From: WHSW01 sp963821025
Lineage (GTDB): Bacteria; Actinomycetota; Thermoleophilia; Solirubrobacterales; 70-9
DNA: 64,000 bases
Direction of reading: 5' to 3'
NCBI GenBank assembly: GCA_963821025.1
Contig: CAWGCG010000004.1
Span: forward strand, 868,001 to 932,000
The notes beneath the pieces were generated by a model. It had not been told where the DNA came from, ran no database searches, and worked only from the letters and a program-made list of their open reading frames with translations. The position numbers and the translations under genes are program-made. Numbering within the stretch: position 1 is the stretch's first letter; each line of letters opens with the position of its first letter. Shown here one piece after another: positions 18,601 to 27,414 of the stretch.

Positions 18601-19186
18601 CGGTCAGCCGGGTGGTGAACCCGCTACCGGCGGCGGTCACCGTATGACTCGAGGCACCGGCGCCGAAGATCAGGTCCGTGGCGTTGGTGGTGGTGGCCGA
18701 ACCACTGCTCATCGCCTTGGCAGAGCCAATCGCCGCAGCGGAAGCGTCCAGTGGGTTGGCCGTGTCGATCCCCGAGTACTCGTGGACGTAGATGATCCCG
18801 AAGGACCGAATCGCAGTGGCGAACGTCGCTCGGACCGTGTTCGCGCCGCCGGCGACGTTCTTCGCATAGAAGACCTGGGAGCTCCAGGTGTTGTTGTTCC
18901 ACCGCGTTGCCGGCGCGGCGCTGGCGTAGGTATTCCCTGCGGTGTCCGTGAGCGTCGCCGCCGATGCGTTGTCCCAGAGCGCGTGCACGACGATCAGGTC
19001 GCCGGCGGTGTTGGAATTCGAGAAGGGGAGGCTGTTGAGCGTCCCTGAGGTGATCTCCTTGGCTTGGCTTTGGACGTGACTCGGCGTCGCCGCCTGCGCG
19101 GCTTGAGCGAGTACGAACGTGCCTGCTACCGCCAGGCCGATCGCGAGTACTGTATGAAGACGTAGGCGGGTCCCCCCGGTCCTCAT
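15647..19186 (-). CDS. Large secreted multidomain protein with glucose/sorbosone dehydrogenase-like propeller
   Basis: An 1179-residue exported protein. After a signal peptide (cleavage near AAQAA, residue about 33) come a 200-residue beta-rich domain; an Ig-like domain (PPTVAITAPQNNATV, about 240-330); a six-bladed GSDH-type propeller (LPDGRMLVGELQGKI, RGLRNPFRAYYD, GADYGWP; about 335-690); a PKD domain (YSWAFGDGTTSTAANPSHTY, about 695-775); a second carbohydrate-associated region; a PEGA-like segment; and a C-terminal LamG/concanavalin-like domain (about 985-1179). The propeller family oxidises sugars with PQQ. The flanking modules suggest surface or polysaccharide attachment. A GGAGGA site precedes the ATG. 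Confidence 0.85.
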   Translation of the reverse strand: MRTGGTRLRLHTVLAIGLAVAGTFVLAQAAQAATPSHVQSQAKEITSGTLNSLPFSNSNTAGDLIVVHALWDNASAATLTDTAGNTYASAAPATRWNNNTWSSQVFYAKNVAGGANTVRATFATAIRSFGIIYVHEYSGIDTANPLDASAAAIGSAKAMSSGSATTTNATDLIFGAGASSHTVTAAGSGFTTRLTDFGNRTEDKVVTAAGPQSATATQNSSAWVMHMVAFKAAAGSNDTTPPTVAITAPQNNATVSDIVQVTANAGDNTGVSGVRFLVDGTATGAEDTTAPYALNWDSRAVGNGAHTLTARARDAAGNTTTSAPVNVNVANTDYFQNEILATGFDLPTTLEFLPDGRMLVGELQGKIKVLPPPYTQPDPGLFLQINNVGSAGVQQGIYDIALDPNFSSNRFYYVFYTLGSPNHDRVSRFTANAALTGTVPGSEFVLYEDPQNADAEHHGGSLNFANDGKLLFTTGEHFNPSLSPLLTSPRGKVHRINTNGTVPTDNPFYDGAGPNIDTIWARGLRNPFRAYYDGPTGRYYIADVGGNNASTAVEEINLGLAGADYGWPDSEGPCSSPCRSPLHSYPHNGRDASITGGFVYHGTQFPSSYQGAYFYADYAQNWIRGLRLDANGAVSDTFNFEPSNGTTDGPYGDIVYLAEGPDGALYYVDLGYSDVTGTVGVSKIRRIKYVRSNQAPVVAASGNPTSGPTPLNVAFSSSGSSDPEGQPLTYSWAFGDGTTSTAANPSHTYATAGTYQARLTVSDGVNSSTSTPIAISAGDVPTATISSPTDGSQFQAGDVIAYSGDGTDPDDGRLPDSAFTWNIDFLHDGHVHPGTPVTGVRSGSFTIPTSGHDFSGNTRYRITLTVRDSTGLSSTKSVTVNPRKVNLSFDTVPAGRTIYLDGIARVAPFTYDTLVGFNHTIEARTQTAGNTSYTFASWSDGGGQQHTITVPSTSQSYTATFNSSSLPTGLMGGWSFNEGSGTAARDSSGNGNHGTLSGAGATWDANGKYGGALSLNGSSGNVTVPSAASLNLASSYTLEAWVKPTALSGYQTILMKEVTSGCGYWLQTSGTRINSGFNNAGCRENVSPATPAIPLNQWSHLAAVFNDAANTYTLYLNGVAISTATETTSPVPNSQALVFGQSGCSGCGFERWRGLLDDLRIYSRSLTTAEVQTDMNSGL

Positions 19187-19383
19187 GGCCGCAATCCTCC
19201 GATCTGGCCCAGGACGCGTTCACCCGAACCTAACCCTCGCCGGTACGCATTACAAGTGCCGATAAAGTCGCATTCGGCGACCCGGGTGGACTGTGGGTAA
19301 GTCCGGACGACCCTCGCGCTCGAGTGAGATCGCGCGGCCGATCTCCGGTCCTGGAGCGGCCGAGTACCCCTACCGGGCGTGGG

Positions 19384-20001
19384 CTAGGGCGATGTGGCGG
19401 TGCCGAGGGAGTCGGCGCCGACCGCCTTCGGGGCGCCGTCCTCATAAAAGACGTCGAGGTCGGTGATCTCGAAGCCGGCCGCTTTGAGCAGATCGACGAC
19501 CGGCCGCGTGAGGTGACAACCCCCGAAGACGCGTTTCTGCAGGGGCTCGAGGCGATATTGCCAGCGACGCACCCGCTCGTCCGGCGCCAACCCGTGCTCG
19601 ACGAAATGAAAGGTGCCGCCCGGCTTGAGCACACGTCTCAGCTCCGAGAGGGCAGTGGCGACGTCCGGGATCGTGCACAGCGTCCAGGTCGACAAGGCCG
19701 TGTCGAAGCTGTCGTCGGCGAACGGCAGGGACTGGCCATCGAGGCCGGATCTCTCGACCGCGACACTGGTCGCCCGCAGGCGTTTGGCGGCCAGCTTCCA
19801 GCCGACGTCCGCCGGCTCGACCGCCGCGACGCGGGTGACGGCCGCCGGGTAGAAGGGCACGTTGAGCCCCGAGCCGAAGCCGATCTCGACCACCTCGCCC
19901 CCGAGTCCCTCGCAGACGCGGCGCCGATGCGGTTCGCCGCTCTTCAGTCCGCAGGCGGCGTTGACGATCCGGGGGAGGACATGCTCGGCGTAAACGCCCA
20001 C
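19384..20001 (-). CDS. Class I SAM-dependent methyltransferase
   Basis: A 205-residue Rossmann-fold methyltransferase. Motif I is VVEIGFGSGLN, the acidic post-I position is AAVEPAD, and LPFADDSFDTALSTWTLC and LRRVLKPGGTFHFVEHG are motifs II and III. This is the UbiE/Coq5-like or methyltransferase-11 pattern. Late WQYRLEPLQKRVFGGCHLTR is shared with phospholipid N-methyltransferase-like and METTL7-like proteins, so a lipid or small thiol substrate is possible. It starts with GTG. About 200 bp on either side hold no gene. Confidence 0.86.
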   Translation of the reverse strand: MGVYAEHVLPRIVNAACGLKSGEPHRRRVCEGLGGEVVEIGFGSGLNVPFYPAAVTRVAAVEPADVGWKLAAKRLRATSVAVERSGLDGQSLPFADDSFDTALSTWTLCTIPDVATALSELRRVLKPGGTFHFVEHGLAPDERVRRWQYRLEPLQKRVFGGCHLTRPVVDLLKAAGFEITDLDVFYEDGAPKAVGADSLGTATSP

Positions 20002-20145
20002 TACTACTGGGGCTCTCTGTTCGGCTTGCCCGCCACGCAGCTTCGAGGCTACCGCGGGGCTTCGATCAGCGCCATCGATCGATCGCGGGGCTCGTCGCCC
20101 CGGGAAACACTTCGAGACGTTGAGCGGCTCTGGAGGAGCCGACCG

Positions 20146-23100
20146 CTACGGACTGATAATCCGGATCGTGATCAGCTCGAAAGGCTCGTAGACCACAACG
20201 ATCGAGTCGCCGTCGCGATCGAGTTCGGTCCCGGGATCCTCGAGCCCGTTTGCGCTCACGGCGCTGCCTCCGATTGCGGCGTCGAGGCGTAGCCGGGCGA
20301 CACCGCTCGCCCCGTGGGCCTCGTACAGGCGCAGGATCAGGTCGTCGCCATCCTCGGAACGCTTGATCGTGTCGAGGATCAGATCGTTGGAGTCGATCTC
20401 CGCGAACGCGCTGGTCGGGGCGGCTCCGGCGACCCACGTCTGGGGTTGATCGAACGTGGTCGAACCGCGCGCTACGCCGGCTCCCTGCCAGTCACCGGAG
20501 TGGGGGTGTAACGCGTAAGCAAGGTCGTGAACTCCCTGGTCCGCCTCGGGATCAGGATCGGTAGGGCTGCGTAACAAGCTGAGCCCGACGACGTTGTCAA
20601 GGACGCTGAACCCGTAGCTGGTGCTGGACAGGACCGCCACGCCGAACCCATGCTCGGAGAGATCGACGAAGCCAAGCGCCGGCGCCTCGAAATGAGCCAG
20701 GTCGGCATCGGTGTTGCGGTGCGTGCTCATTGCATGGACGCCGAACGGGGCCCCGTAGGTGGCGCTCTCGGTTCGCGCGGCCAGCGGGAAGGAGACCTTC
20801 AGGAGCCGGTGCCGCTCACGCCAGTCGACTCGACAGCGGAACTCGAGCCGACTCGCTTCGGCGTCGAGGCGGATCCACTGTTCGAGCGTGCTCTCGGCGC
20901 CGAATTGATGGCGGAAGACGATCTCGGCGCGAAACGGCCCGGAGCTCAAGACCTCGGTCTCATGCGCTCCTGCCACCGGCTCACCGGACTCGGCGTAGTA
21001 GGGCTCGAGCTCCCACGCGTCGAACGCCGTCGGGCGGTCGTCGAACAGCTCGAACACGTTGCCCGGGCCCGACAGCGCCTCGCGACCGTTGGCGAGCCTC
21101 AGACTGGTCAGCGTGCCATCCGGCGCGAGCTCGGCGGTTAGGGCCGAGTTGGCCAGGCGGACGGCCCCGTCGTCGCGCTCGACGGCGACCTCATCCGCAG
21201 CCTCGACGGCCCGGCCGAAACCGAAAGCCGGGCTCTCGCAGACGGCTGGCCCGGTTGGGAGATCGACCACCTCGCGTCGAGCGAAGCCGTCGAGGTTGAA
21301 TGGCGCCCCGTCGCCGGGTCGAGCAGCTGCGAGAGCAGCGGTCGATCGGTCGCGCAGGTGGTCGGCAGCCTCGCGGAGCTCGCCATGCTCACGCTCGGCC
21401 CGTTGGTGCACCTCGCGCAGCGAGGTGCCCGGAAGGATGTCGTGAAACTGGTTTCGCAGCAACACCGGCCACAATCTCGCGAACTCCTCGCCCGGGTAGG
21501 GCGCGAGACCGCGGGCCCAGGCGACCGTCGCCGCCGCCTCGGCCTCGTGTAGAGCCCGCTCGCCCGCCCGGTTGCCGCGCTTGGTCCGGGCCTGGCTCGT
21601 GTAGGTGCCTCGGTGATACTCGAAATAGAGTTGCCCCCGGATCGTCCCAAGCGCATCTCGCTGTGCCTCGAGTTGCTCGAAGAACGCCGAGCTTGGGCTC
21701 AGCTCGAGGAGTGGCAGGCCGCGGAGGTCCTCTGCCCGCGAGGCGATCTCCAGCATCTCACCGGTCGGTCCGCCGCCCCCGTCACCGTGGCCGAAAAGGA
21801 CGAGGCTGATGTCGCTGCGGTCGTGGTCGCGAAACGCCGCAACCGCGTCGCGCAGCTCGCCTGGCATGAGCTCGGCGTTATAGGTCCCGATCGGCGGCAG
21901 ATGCGCGAGCACCTCCGACCCGTCGATGCCGAGCCAGCGAAACGAGTCGTGGGGTGGGCGGGTGAACTGGTTCCAGGAAAGCTTCTGGGTCAGAAAGCGC
22001 TGAAGCCCGCAGTGGCGCAGGATCTGCGGCATCTGACCGTTGTGGCCAAAGGTGTCCGGACTCCAATAGATCTCGCAGCGGCGGCCGAAACGGCCCTCGA
22101 ACCAGCGCTGCCCATAAAGGAGCTGACGGAGCAACGACTCGCCACGCGGCAGGTTGCAGTCGGGCTCGACCCACGATCCCCCGACCACCTCCCAGCGGCC
22201 CTCCGCCACGCGATCCACCACCTGCGCGAAGAGGTCCGGATCGTCCTCCTCCAGCCAGGCGTAGTGCTGAGCTGACGAGGCCGCGAATCGGTGATTCGGA
22301 TAACGCTCCATCAGCTCGAGCTGGTTCGCCGTCGAGCGAACGATCTTGCGCCTGGTCTCGGCCACAGGCCAGACCCAGGCGGTGTCGATGTGCGCGTGTC
22401 CGACTGCGTACGCTCGATGGCGCGGGCGCGGTCCGCCGCGCTCGAGCAGTCCGGCGAGGACAGCTTCAGAGTCTTCCCACGTCGCCCGGTCGCCGGCTCT
22501 CCAGAGATCACAGAATCGGTTGAGCTCGGCCAGCAGTGCACCGCTCCAGTCGGGTTCGAGCCCGCGCGCGTGCTCGGCCTCGAGCCGGCGCAACAGCTCG
22601 AAGTCCGACGCCAGCCGCCAGGCGAGCGGATCGTGAAGGCCGAACGCGCACTGGGTCAGTCGCGCGCGAGGGGGCTCGTGTCGCGGAGCCTGCAGGGCCG
22701 GCGCTTCAGTCCACGTTCGTCCCAGGCGATAGCGTGCCGCCTGTTCGGGGTCGACGCCAGGATCTGGATCGGGCTCGTCCCCCGCCCAGCTGTTGCAGGC
22801 CATCTCGACCTCGACCTCGAGTCGCTCGCCGCCCTCGGCGGGGTTGGCAACCTTCGCCGACGTGCGCAGGGCTCGCCAGCCGGAGTACAGGCCTTGGAGA
22901 ATCGCCGCGTCGCGCCAAAGGGTCGCCTCACTCCCGCTGTCCCAGAGCAGGTCCACACGCTCCCCTGCCCAGTGACCGGGCACGGTGGTTCCGATCCGAA
23001 ACCAGTAGGTGGACCAGAGCGGCCCGAACTCCTCGCCGATCTCCACCGGGCGGTGCACGAGGCTCCGGGCCGCCTCCCAGCCCTCGCGACCCGTGCGCTC

Positions 23101-23208
23101 GCTGACCGTGAGCAAGTCGGGAGCGATGGTCTCGCGATAGGCCAGCGACCGCAGGCGTGTACCGGTCTGAGCGAGGCGTCGCCTGGTCTGCTCGGGATGG
23201 CGCGCCAT
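20146..23208 (-). CDS. Glycoside hydrolase family 38 alpha-mannosidase
   Basis: A 1020-residue alpha-mannosidase, the usual size for bacterial cytosolic GH38. The zinc-binding HAHIDTAWVWP is at 271-281, and the catalytic nucleophile is Asp385 in WSPDTFGHNGQMPQI. FHDILPGTS and the C-terminal beta-domains (LRFRCRVDWRERH-like, HPHSGDW) follow. It has no signal peptide, so it acts on imported oligosaccharides. It lies nine bases after the GH4 gene with its AAGGA site spanning the GH4 stop, and is the last gene of the operon led by the amine oxidase. Confidence 0.93.
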   Translation of the reverse strand: MARHPEQTRRRLAQTGTRLRSLAYRETIAPDLLTVSERTGREGWEAARSLVHRPVEIGEEFGPLWSTYWFRIGTTVPGHWAGERVDLLWDSGSEATLWRDAAILQGLYSGWRALRTSAKVANPAEGGERLEVEVEMACNSWAGDEPDPDPGVDPEQAARYRLGRTWTEAPALQAPRHEPPRARLTQCAFGLHDPLAWRLASDFELLRRLEAEHARGLEPDWSGALLAELNRFCDLWRAGDRATWEDSEAVLAGLLERGGPRPRHRAYAVGHAHIDTAWVWPVAETRRKIVRSTANQLELMERYPNHRFAASSAQHYAWLEEDDPDLFAQVVDRVAEGRWEVVGGSWVEPDCNLPRGESLLRQLLYGQRWFEGRFGRRCEIYWSPDTFGHNGQMPQILRHCGLQRFLTQKLSWNQFTRPPHDSFRWLGIDGSEVLAHLPPIGTYNAELMPGELRDAVAAFRDHDRSDISLVLFGHGDGGGGPTGEMLEIASRAEDLRGLPLLELSPSSAFFEQLEAQRDALGTIRGQLYFEYHRGTYTSQARTKRGNRAGERALHEAEAAATVAWARGLAPYPGEEFARLWPVLLRNQFHDILPGTSLREVHQRAEREHGELREAADHLRDRSTAALAAARPGDGAPFNLDGFARREVVDLPTGPAVCESPAFGFGRAVEAADEVAVERDDGAVRLANSALTAELAPDGTLTSLRLANGREALSGPGNVFELFDDRPTAFDAWELEPYYAESGEPVAGAHETEVLSSGPFRAEIVFRHQFGAESTLEQWIRLDAEASRLEFRCRVDWRERHRLLKVSFPLAARTESATYGAPFGVHAMSTHRNTDADLAHFEAPALGFVDLSEHGFGVAVLSSTSYGFSVLDNVVGLSLLRSPTDPDPEADQGVHDLAYALHPHSGDWQGAGVARGSTTFDQPQTWVAGAAPTSAFAEIDSNDLILDTIKRSEDGDDLILRLYEAHGASGVARLRLDAAIGGSAVSANGLEDPGTELDRDGDSIVVVYEPFELITIRIISP

Positions 23209-23217
23209 TTGCGGTCC

Positions 23218-24561
23218 TTACATCTGGGCGAGCGCCGAGAACCGCGGCAGGTGGTCGGCGTTGGCTGCGAGCATCTCGTCCATCATCGCCTCCGTCTGTT
23301 CGAGGTCGAGGTGCGCCTGCGTCATCGGATCAAGCATGAAGGCGTGGAGCAGATCGAGCCTTGAGCCGCTCAGTGCCGCTCTCACCATCTGCTTCTGCAC
23401 CGCGACGTAGTGGCGCAGGTGCGCTGCCAAGGCCTCGGGGAGCGGGCCCGCATGCAGTGGCATCACCCCGTGTCCGTTGACCTCGGCGAGACACTCGACC
23501 ACCGCGTCGGCTGGGAGATTCGGGATCGCACCGTCGTTGCGGGAGTTGACGACATGGACCTCGCTGCGGTTGGCGACGATCGCCTCCATGATCTCGATCA
23601 CCTCGATTCCCTCCTCCTCGTCGCCGGGCGGGAGGTCTGCCAGCCCCACCATCCCGGCATCCGGCGACGTCCATTGCGCGGCGAGCTCGGCCAGCCCGCT
23701 GACACGCCCCCGCTCCTTTTCCATGTCGTGGATCGTGATCCCGTAGCGCATTGGCATTCCCTGGGCGCGGGCTTCGTAGGGACGATCGAGTCGCTGCATC
23801 TGCGGGAAGAACTCCGTCCAATGGGGCCAGCAGTAGGGCAGGATCCCGTAGGTCTGGAGCGCGAACTTGACGATCGGTTCGGTCGCTCGCTGACGAGCCA
23901 GCTCCAGTCCGTCACGCCCGTCTCGCAGCCGGAGCTTCTTGACCCCGGCGCAGTGGTTGAGCCCGGCCACCAGCGGCGGCATCTGGATCAACTCGGGCTC
24001 GACTCCGGCCTGGTGCGCCAGCCACTCCGCGCTGGCCGGATGCTGGGTACACGAGCAAAGCGAGGTCACCTTCGCCTCAGGGACCGTGAGCATCGCCAGC
24101 GCCTGCACCGGCGCGGGGTTGGTGTAGTTGAAGATGCGGGCGCCGGGTGCGACTTCGGCGACGTCCCGGGCGACGCTCTCAAGCACCGGTGCGTTGCGAA
24201 GCGTGCGGAAGATGCCACCGGGTCCGACCGAGTCCGCGACGTTCATGAAGATGCCGTAGCGCCCCGGGATCTCGATGTCGTTGGCCCACGCGTCCATGCC
24301 GCCGACCGAGATCGCGGCGATCACGAAATCGGCGTCCCGCAGGGCTTCGCGCTGGTCGGGCGATCCGGTGACCTTCAGCGGGCTCGCCTCGGTCTCGACC
24401 AGCTTGCCTGCGAGCGCGACCATCGTCTCGAGCCGGTTCGCGTCCACGTCCATCAGCGTCAGTTGCGTATCGCCGAGCTCGTCGGACTCGATGAACCTGC
24501 GCAGCAGCGGAGGCACGAAGCTGCTCGAGCCTCCGCCGATCATCGTCACCTTTGTGCTCAT
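23218..24561 (-). CDS. Glycoside hydrolase family 4 (NAD-dependent glycosidase)
   Basis: A 447-residue GH4 enzyme. These cleave alpha- or beta-glycosides by an NAD+- and Mn2+-dependent oxidation-elimination mechanism. The nucleotide-binding GGGSSS is at 9-14, NYTNPA at 145-150, and the metal ligands are likely Cys169/171 and His203 in GLNHC. The downstream NDGAIPNLPADAVVE segment is typical. The ATG before STKVTMIGGG was preferred over a longer in-frame start because the family begins there. It follows the SDR gene by 34 bp. Exact sugar specificity is not readable. Confidence 0.92.
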   Translation of the reverse strand: MSTKVTMIGGGSSSFVPPLLRRFIESDELGDTQLTLMDVDANRLETMVALAGKLVETEASPLKVTGSPDQREALRDADFVIAAISVGGMDAWANDIEIPGRYGIFMNVADSVGPGGIFRTLRNAPVLESVARDVAEVAPGARIFNYTNPAPVQALAMLTVPEAKVTSLCSCTQHPASAEWLAHQAGVEPELIQMPPLVAGLNHCAGVKKLRLRDGRDGLELARQRATEPIVKFALQTYGILPYCWPHWTEFFPQMQRLDRPYEARAQGMPMRYGITIHDMEKERGRVSGLAELAAQWTSPDAGMVGLADLPPGDEEEGIEVIEIMEAIVANRSEVHVVNSRNDGAIPNLPADAVVECLAEVNGHGVMPLHAGPLPEALAAHLRHYVAVQKQMVRAALSGSRLDLLHAFMLDPMTQAHLDLEQTEAMMDEMLAANADHLPRFSALAQM

Positions 24562-24595
24562 GCTGGTTTCGCTTTCTTCCGTTTCGCAACGGCGG

Positions 24596-25303
24596 CTAGC
24601 CCATCGAGTCCTCCGCCATGGGCAAGACACTCATTTCGAGCACGCGCTGGGTTCGGGGGCGTTCGAGCGCGTAGATGACGGCCGCAGCAACCTCCTCGGC
24701 GTTCATGAAGTTGGCGAGGTCGGGATCGTCGGGACTGCGGCCGCGGCCCATGGCGAATTCGGTCGCAATGCCTCCCGGACAGACGATCGAGCAGCGAATC
24801 CCCTTGGTCCAGAGTTCATGGTCGAGCGCGCGCATGAAGCCCACCTGCGCGTGCTTGGTGGCGGCATAGACGGCCTCGCCCTCCGGCGCACGCTGGCCGG
24901 CGACCGAGGCGACCACGGCGAGATCGGCGGCCTCGCTTTTCATCAGCTCCGGGAGGCTGGCTCTCGCCGTATTGAGCAGGCCCTTGACATTCGTGTCGAT
25001 CATCTCGTCGTCGAACGCGTGGTCACCGTCGAGGAAGTCGCCGTAGCCCCCGACCCCCGCGTTGGCGACGACGATGTCGAGCGCTCCGAAGCTCTCGACG
25101 GCCGACGTGACGAGCGCCTCGACCTGAGCTTGATCTCGGACGTCGCACGCGCCCGCGACCGCTCCCTCGATCCCGAGGTCGGCCCCCGTTCGCGAGCCGA
25201 GTACGAGCTTGACGCCACGTTCGTCCAGTTCCCGGGCGATGGCGGCGCCCAGGCCGCGGCTCGCCCCGGTGATCAAGGCCACTCGGCCGTCGAGGTCGGT
25301 CAT
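24596..25303 (-). CDS. Short-chain dehydrogenase/reductase (SDR) in the sugar/amine operon
   Basis: A 235-residue classical SDR with the cofactor loop TGASRGLG, NAGVGG, the catalytic serine in VASVAG and YAATKH. It could oxidise or reduce a sugar, or the aldehyde formed by the adjacent amine oxidase; this is inference from position. The start is ATG, or a TTG one codon upstream that has a better spacing to the GGAGG site. It is four bases downstream of the amine oxidase stop. Confidence 0.88.
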   Translation of the reverse strand: MTDLDGRVALITGASRGLGAAIARELDERGVKLVLGSRTGADLGIEGAVAGACDVRDQAQVEALVTSAVESFGALDIVVANAGVGGYGDFLDGDHAFDDEMIDTNVKGLLNTARASLPELMKSEAADLAVVASVAGQRAPEGEAVYAATKHAQVGFMRALDHELWTKGIRCSIVCPGGIATEFAMGRGRSPDDPDLANFMNAEEVAAAVIYALERPRTQRVLEMSVLPMAEDSMG

Positions 25304-25306
25304 CAA

Positions 25307-27298
25307 TCAGTCGCCTCCTTCGGCGGATCGGGTTGAGCCCGCGTTTGGACCATCGCAGGACGCGTCGGGTGTCACCGACGGCGGCACGTCAAGGGCCGGG
25401 TTGCGTGTGAAGAAGCTCACCGGCTTGAGTTGGAACCCGATCGTGGCGACGGGCATCACCGGCCAGTCCTCGGGTCTCGGCACGTGATGATGGCCGAACG
25501 TGTACCAGAGCACGAGATCGGTATCGACGATCGGGCGGTCGGCGGCGGTCCAGCTGGGAAGTCCGGCTCCGCCTGGGTGTTGGTTCGGATATTCGCCCGC
25601 CGCGTAGCGTTCCTCGCGCTCGTACGGGGTCACCCATACGTGCTCGCCGATGAAGCCGGCGCGCCGGCTCACCGGCGCGTCCGGCTGCGCGAACGGCCGG
25701 GTGTTCTCGCCCGGAACGAGGCGATAGCCGACGGGTGCACCCAGCCGGTGGCGCCTGCTCGGGTTGACGATCTCCCACCACCGAGCCGATGCGGGATCGA
25801 GACGGCGCTTGGCCTGCTCCTCGCTGCGCAGCGGCCGGCGGTCGACGCGAAACGCGTTGCCGTAAGGATTCTCTGGACCCGGCGGGCTCGACTCGGTCGA
25901 GACCTCGATCACGGAGTTATCGATTCCGTCGATATCCAGGTCGAGGCGCATGTTGAAATAGTGCTGGTGGATCATTGCGTTGAGGCCGGGGGCGACGAGG
26001 ACGCCATGCGTCGGCTGACCGGAGTCTGGATCCACAGCGCCGGTCGAGAGCACGCCTGTGAGCTTGACCTCGAACGCGATCGAGCCGTCCTGATGCAGGT
26101 ACCAGAAGAAGCCGTAGTCGTAGTTGCCGATGGCCGAGAACGAGGAGATCACCAGCCGCCGTCCTCGCCGCACCTCGCCCTCGCGGGTCCGCCAGTCGAT
26201 GTGACGCCACAGAACGCCGATGTCCTCTTCGTGCATGCAAATTGCATTGGGGATCGGCATCGGCTCCCCGGCGCCGTTGGACACCGTGGCCTCGAAATAG
26301 TGAACCTCGCCGAGGCAGTCGCAGCCGAGCCTCAGAGATGAGGCCGCAATGCCGACCCCGTTCTCACCCAGGTCAAAGGCGTTCTTGAAGTAGTGCGTGG
26401 GGCTGGGATCGCCGTAGGGAACGACCATCTCCGAGAGCGAGGCGCGGTGCATGATCGAGCGTCGGACTCCGCCGTCGCGGTAAGCGACCTGGTTCAGGAC
26501 CAGGCCCTCGCGCGGCGTGAAGCCGACGTGCAACTCCCAGTTCTGCCAGCGAACGAAGCGGCCGTCGACCTCAAAGCTCGGCCCCTGCGGTTGCGAGATC
26601 TCGTACGACTCGATGTCCTCGCGCAGGCCACCTGTCAGCTCGACCGCGGCGTCGACGTCGAAGTTGCCAGGCTCTGCGGGAATCGGGACAACTCCGTGAT
26701 CGTCGATCCGCAAGACCTCGAGCGAGGTCAGCTCGACCAGCGCGATCAATCCCTCGACCGGGTGGGCCCACTCGCTGTCACCCGGGTTGGGTCGCAAGAA
26801 CGCGACGCAGCGCGCCAGCCGTCCGGTCTCGCTCGGATCGCCGAAGTTGCCGGCCGGCCATGCGTCGATCTGGACCGCGTCGAAGTCCTCGACTCCCCGC
26901 CTCGCCAGGGCCGCCTGAAAGCGGGGGTCGTGCTTGACCAGCTCTTCGGCCTCGGCGAGCTCCTCGACGACCGCTAGCGGCTGAACACCCTCCAGCCGGT
27001 TCCAGGCCACCACCGTTGGGCCCTCGAGGTCGACCGCCACCTCGTGGGTCGAGGCGTCCTCCCGGTCGAGCAGGACGACATCGGCGAGGCGGTCGAGCGG
27101 CGCCCCTCCGGGTGACTCGCCCTCTTCGATCGACTCGATGCGGGCCTCGAGGTCGGCCTTCTCGGGGTCGCGAAGCTCGATCGTGATGAAGCGAGCGCCG
27201 CGCGCCATCGCTGCGTATTGCTCTGCCTGGAGCACCGTGCCCCTGACCAGCCAGATCTCGTCGGCGGTCAGCGGGTCGAGTGGGTGAGCGGTGGCCAT
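25307..27298 (-). CDS. Copper/topaquinone primary amine oxidase
   Basis: A 663-residue copper amine oxidase, which converts primary amines to aldehyde, ammonia and hydrogen peroxide. The tyrosine that becomes topaquinone is in IGNYDYG (Tyr about 393). The copper ligands include IHQHYF (His 444/446) and the late histidine in HHHVPRPEDWPVMP. The catalytic base is probably the Asp of AFDLGENG. There is no signal peptide, so it is cytoplasmic. It is first in the operon with SDR, GH4 and GH38. An alternative GTG start lies 18 bp upstream, near the operator repeat. Confidence 0.92.
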   Translation of the reverse strand: MATAHPLDPLTADEIWLVRGTVLQAEQYAAMARGARFITIELRDPEKADLEARIESIEEGESPGGAPLDRLADVVLLDREDASTHEVAVDLEGPTVVAWNRLEGVQPLAVVEELAEAEELVKHDPRFQAALARRGVEDFDAVQIDAWPAGNFGDPSETGRLARCVAFLRPNPGDSEWAHPVEGLIALVELTSLEVLRIDDHGVVPIPAEPGNFDVDAAVELTGGLREDIESYEISQPQGPSFEVDGRFVRWQNWELHVGFTPREGLVLNQVAYRDGGVRRSIMHRASLSEMVVPYGDPSPTHYFKNAFDLGENGVGIAASSLRLGCDCLGEVHYFEATVSNGAGEPMPIPNAICMHEEDIGVLWRHIDWRTREGEVRRGRRLVISSFSAIGNYDYGFFWYLHQDGSIAFEVKLTGVLSTGAVDPDSGQPTHGVLVAPGLNAMIHQHYFNMRLDLDIDGIDNSVIEVSTESSPPGPENPYGNAFRVDRRPLRSEEQAKRRLDPASARWWEIVNPSRRHRLGAPVGYRLVPGENTRPFAQPDAPVSRRAGFIGEHVWVTPYEREERYAAGEYPNQHPGGAGLPSWTAADRPIVDTDLVLWYTFGHHHVPRPEDWPVMPVATIGFQLKPVSFFTRNPALDVPPSVTPDASCDGPNAGSTRSAEGGD

Positions 27299-27318
27299 CG
27301 AGGTCGTTGCAGGCACTA

Positions 27319-27339
27319 ATGAGCGTTTATGACGGTTTT
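27319..27339. promoter_or_regulatory. DeoR-type operator, tandem direct repeat in the divergent promoter region
   Basis: Two adjoining repeats, ATGAGCGTTT and ATGACGGTTTT, lie 21 bp upstream of the amine oxidase ATG and about 76 bp upstream of deoR. A second, nearly identical pair lies in front of the sugar importer. Tandem repeats of this length are typical of DeoR-family operators. The position over the amine oxidase promoter suggests repression. Confidence 0.68.
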
Positions 27340-27402
27340 CAGGCCGAATTCAAACAGGAACGTGTAAGGATCGATCGCGGCAATCGAGCGGAAAGTGTCG
27401 GT

Positions 27403-27408
27403 TATCTT
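27403..27408 (+). promoter_or_regulatory. -10 box TATCTT, probable leaderless promoter of deoR
   Basis: The hexamer ends 6 bp before the deoR ATG, which places the transcription start on the start codon. Confidence 0.55.
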
Positions 27409-27414
27409 GCCCGC

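Noticed and set aside
20125..20141. CGGCTC/GAGCCG hairpin after the mannosidase as a terminator
   Set aside because: Only a 6-bp stem and no U run follows; such stems are frequent by chance at this GC content.
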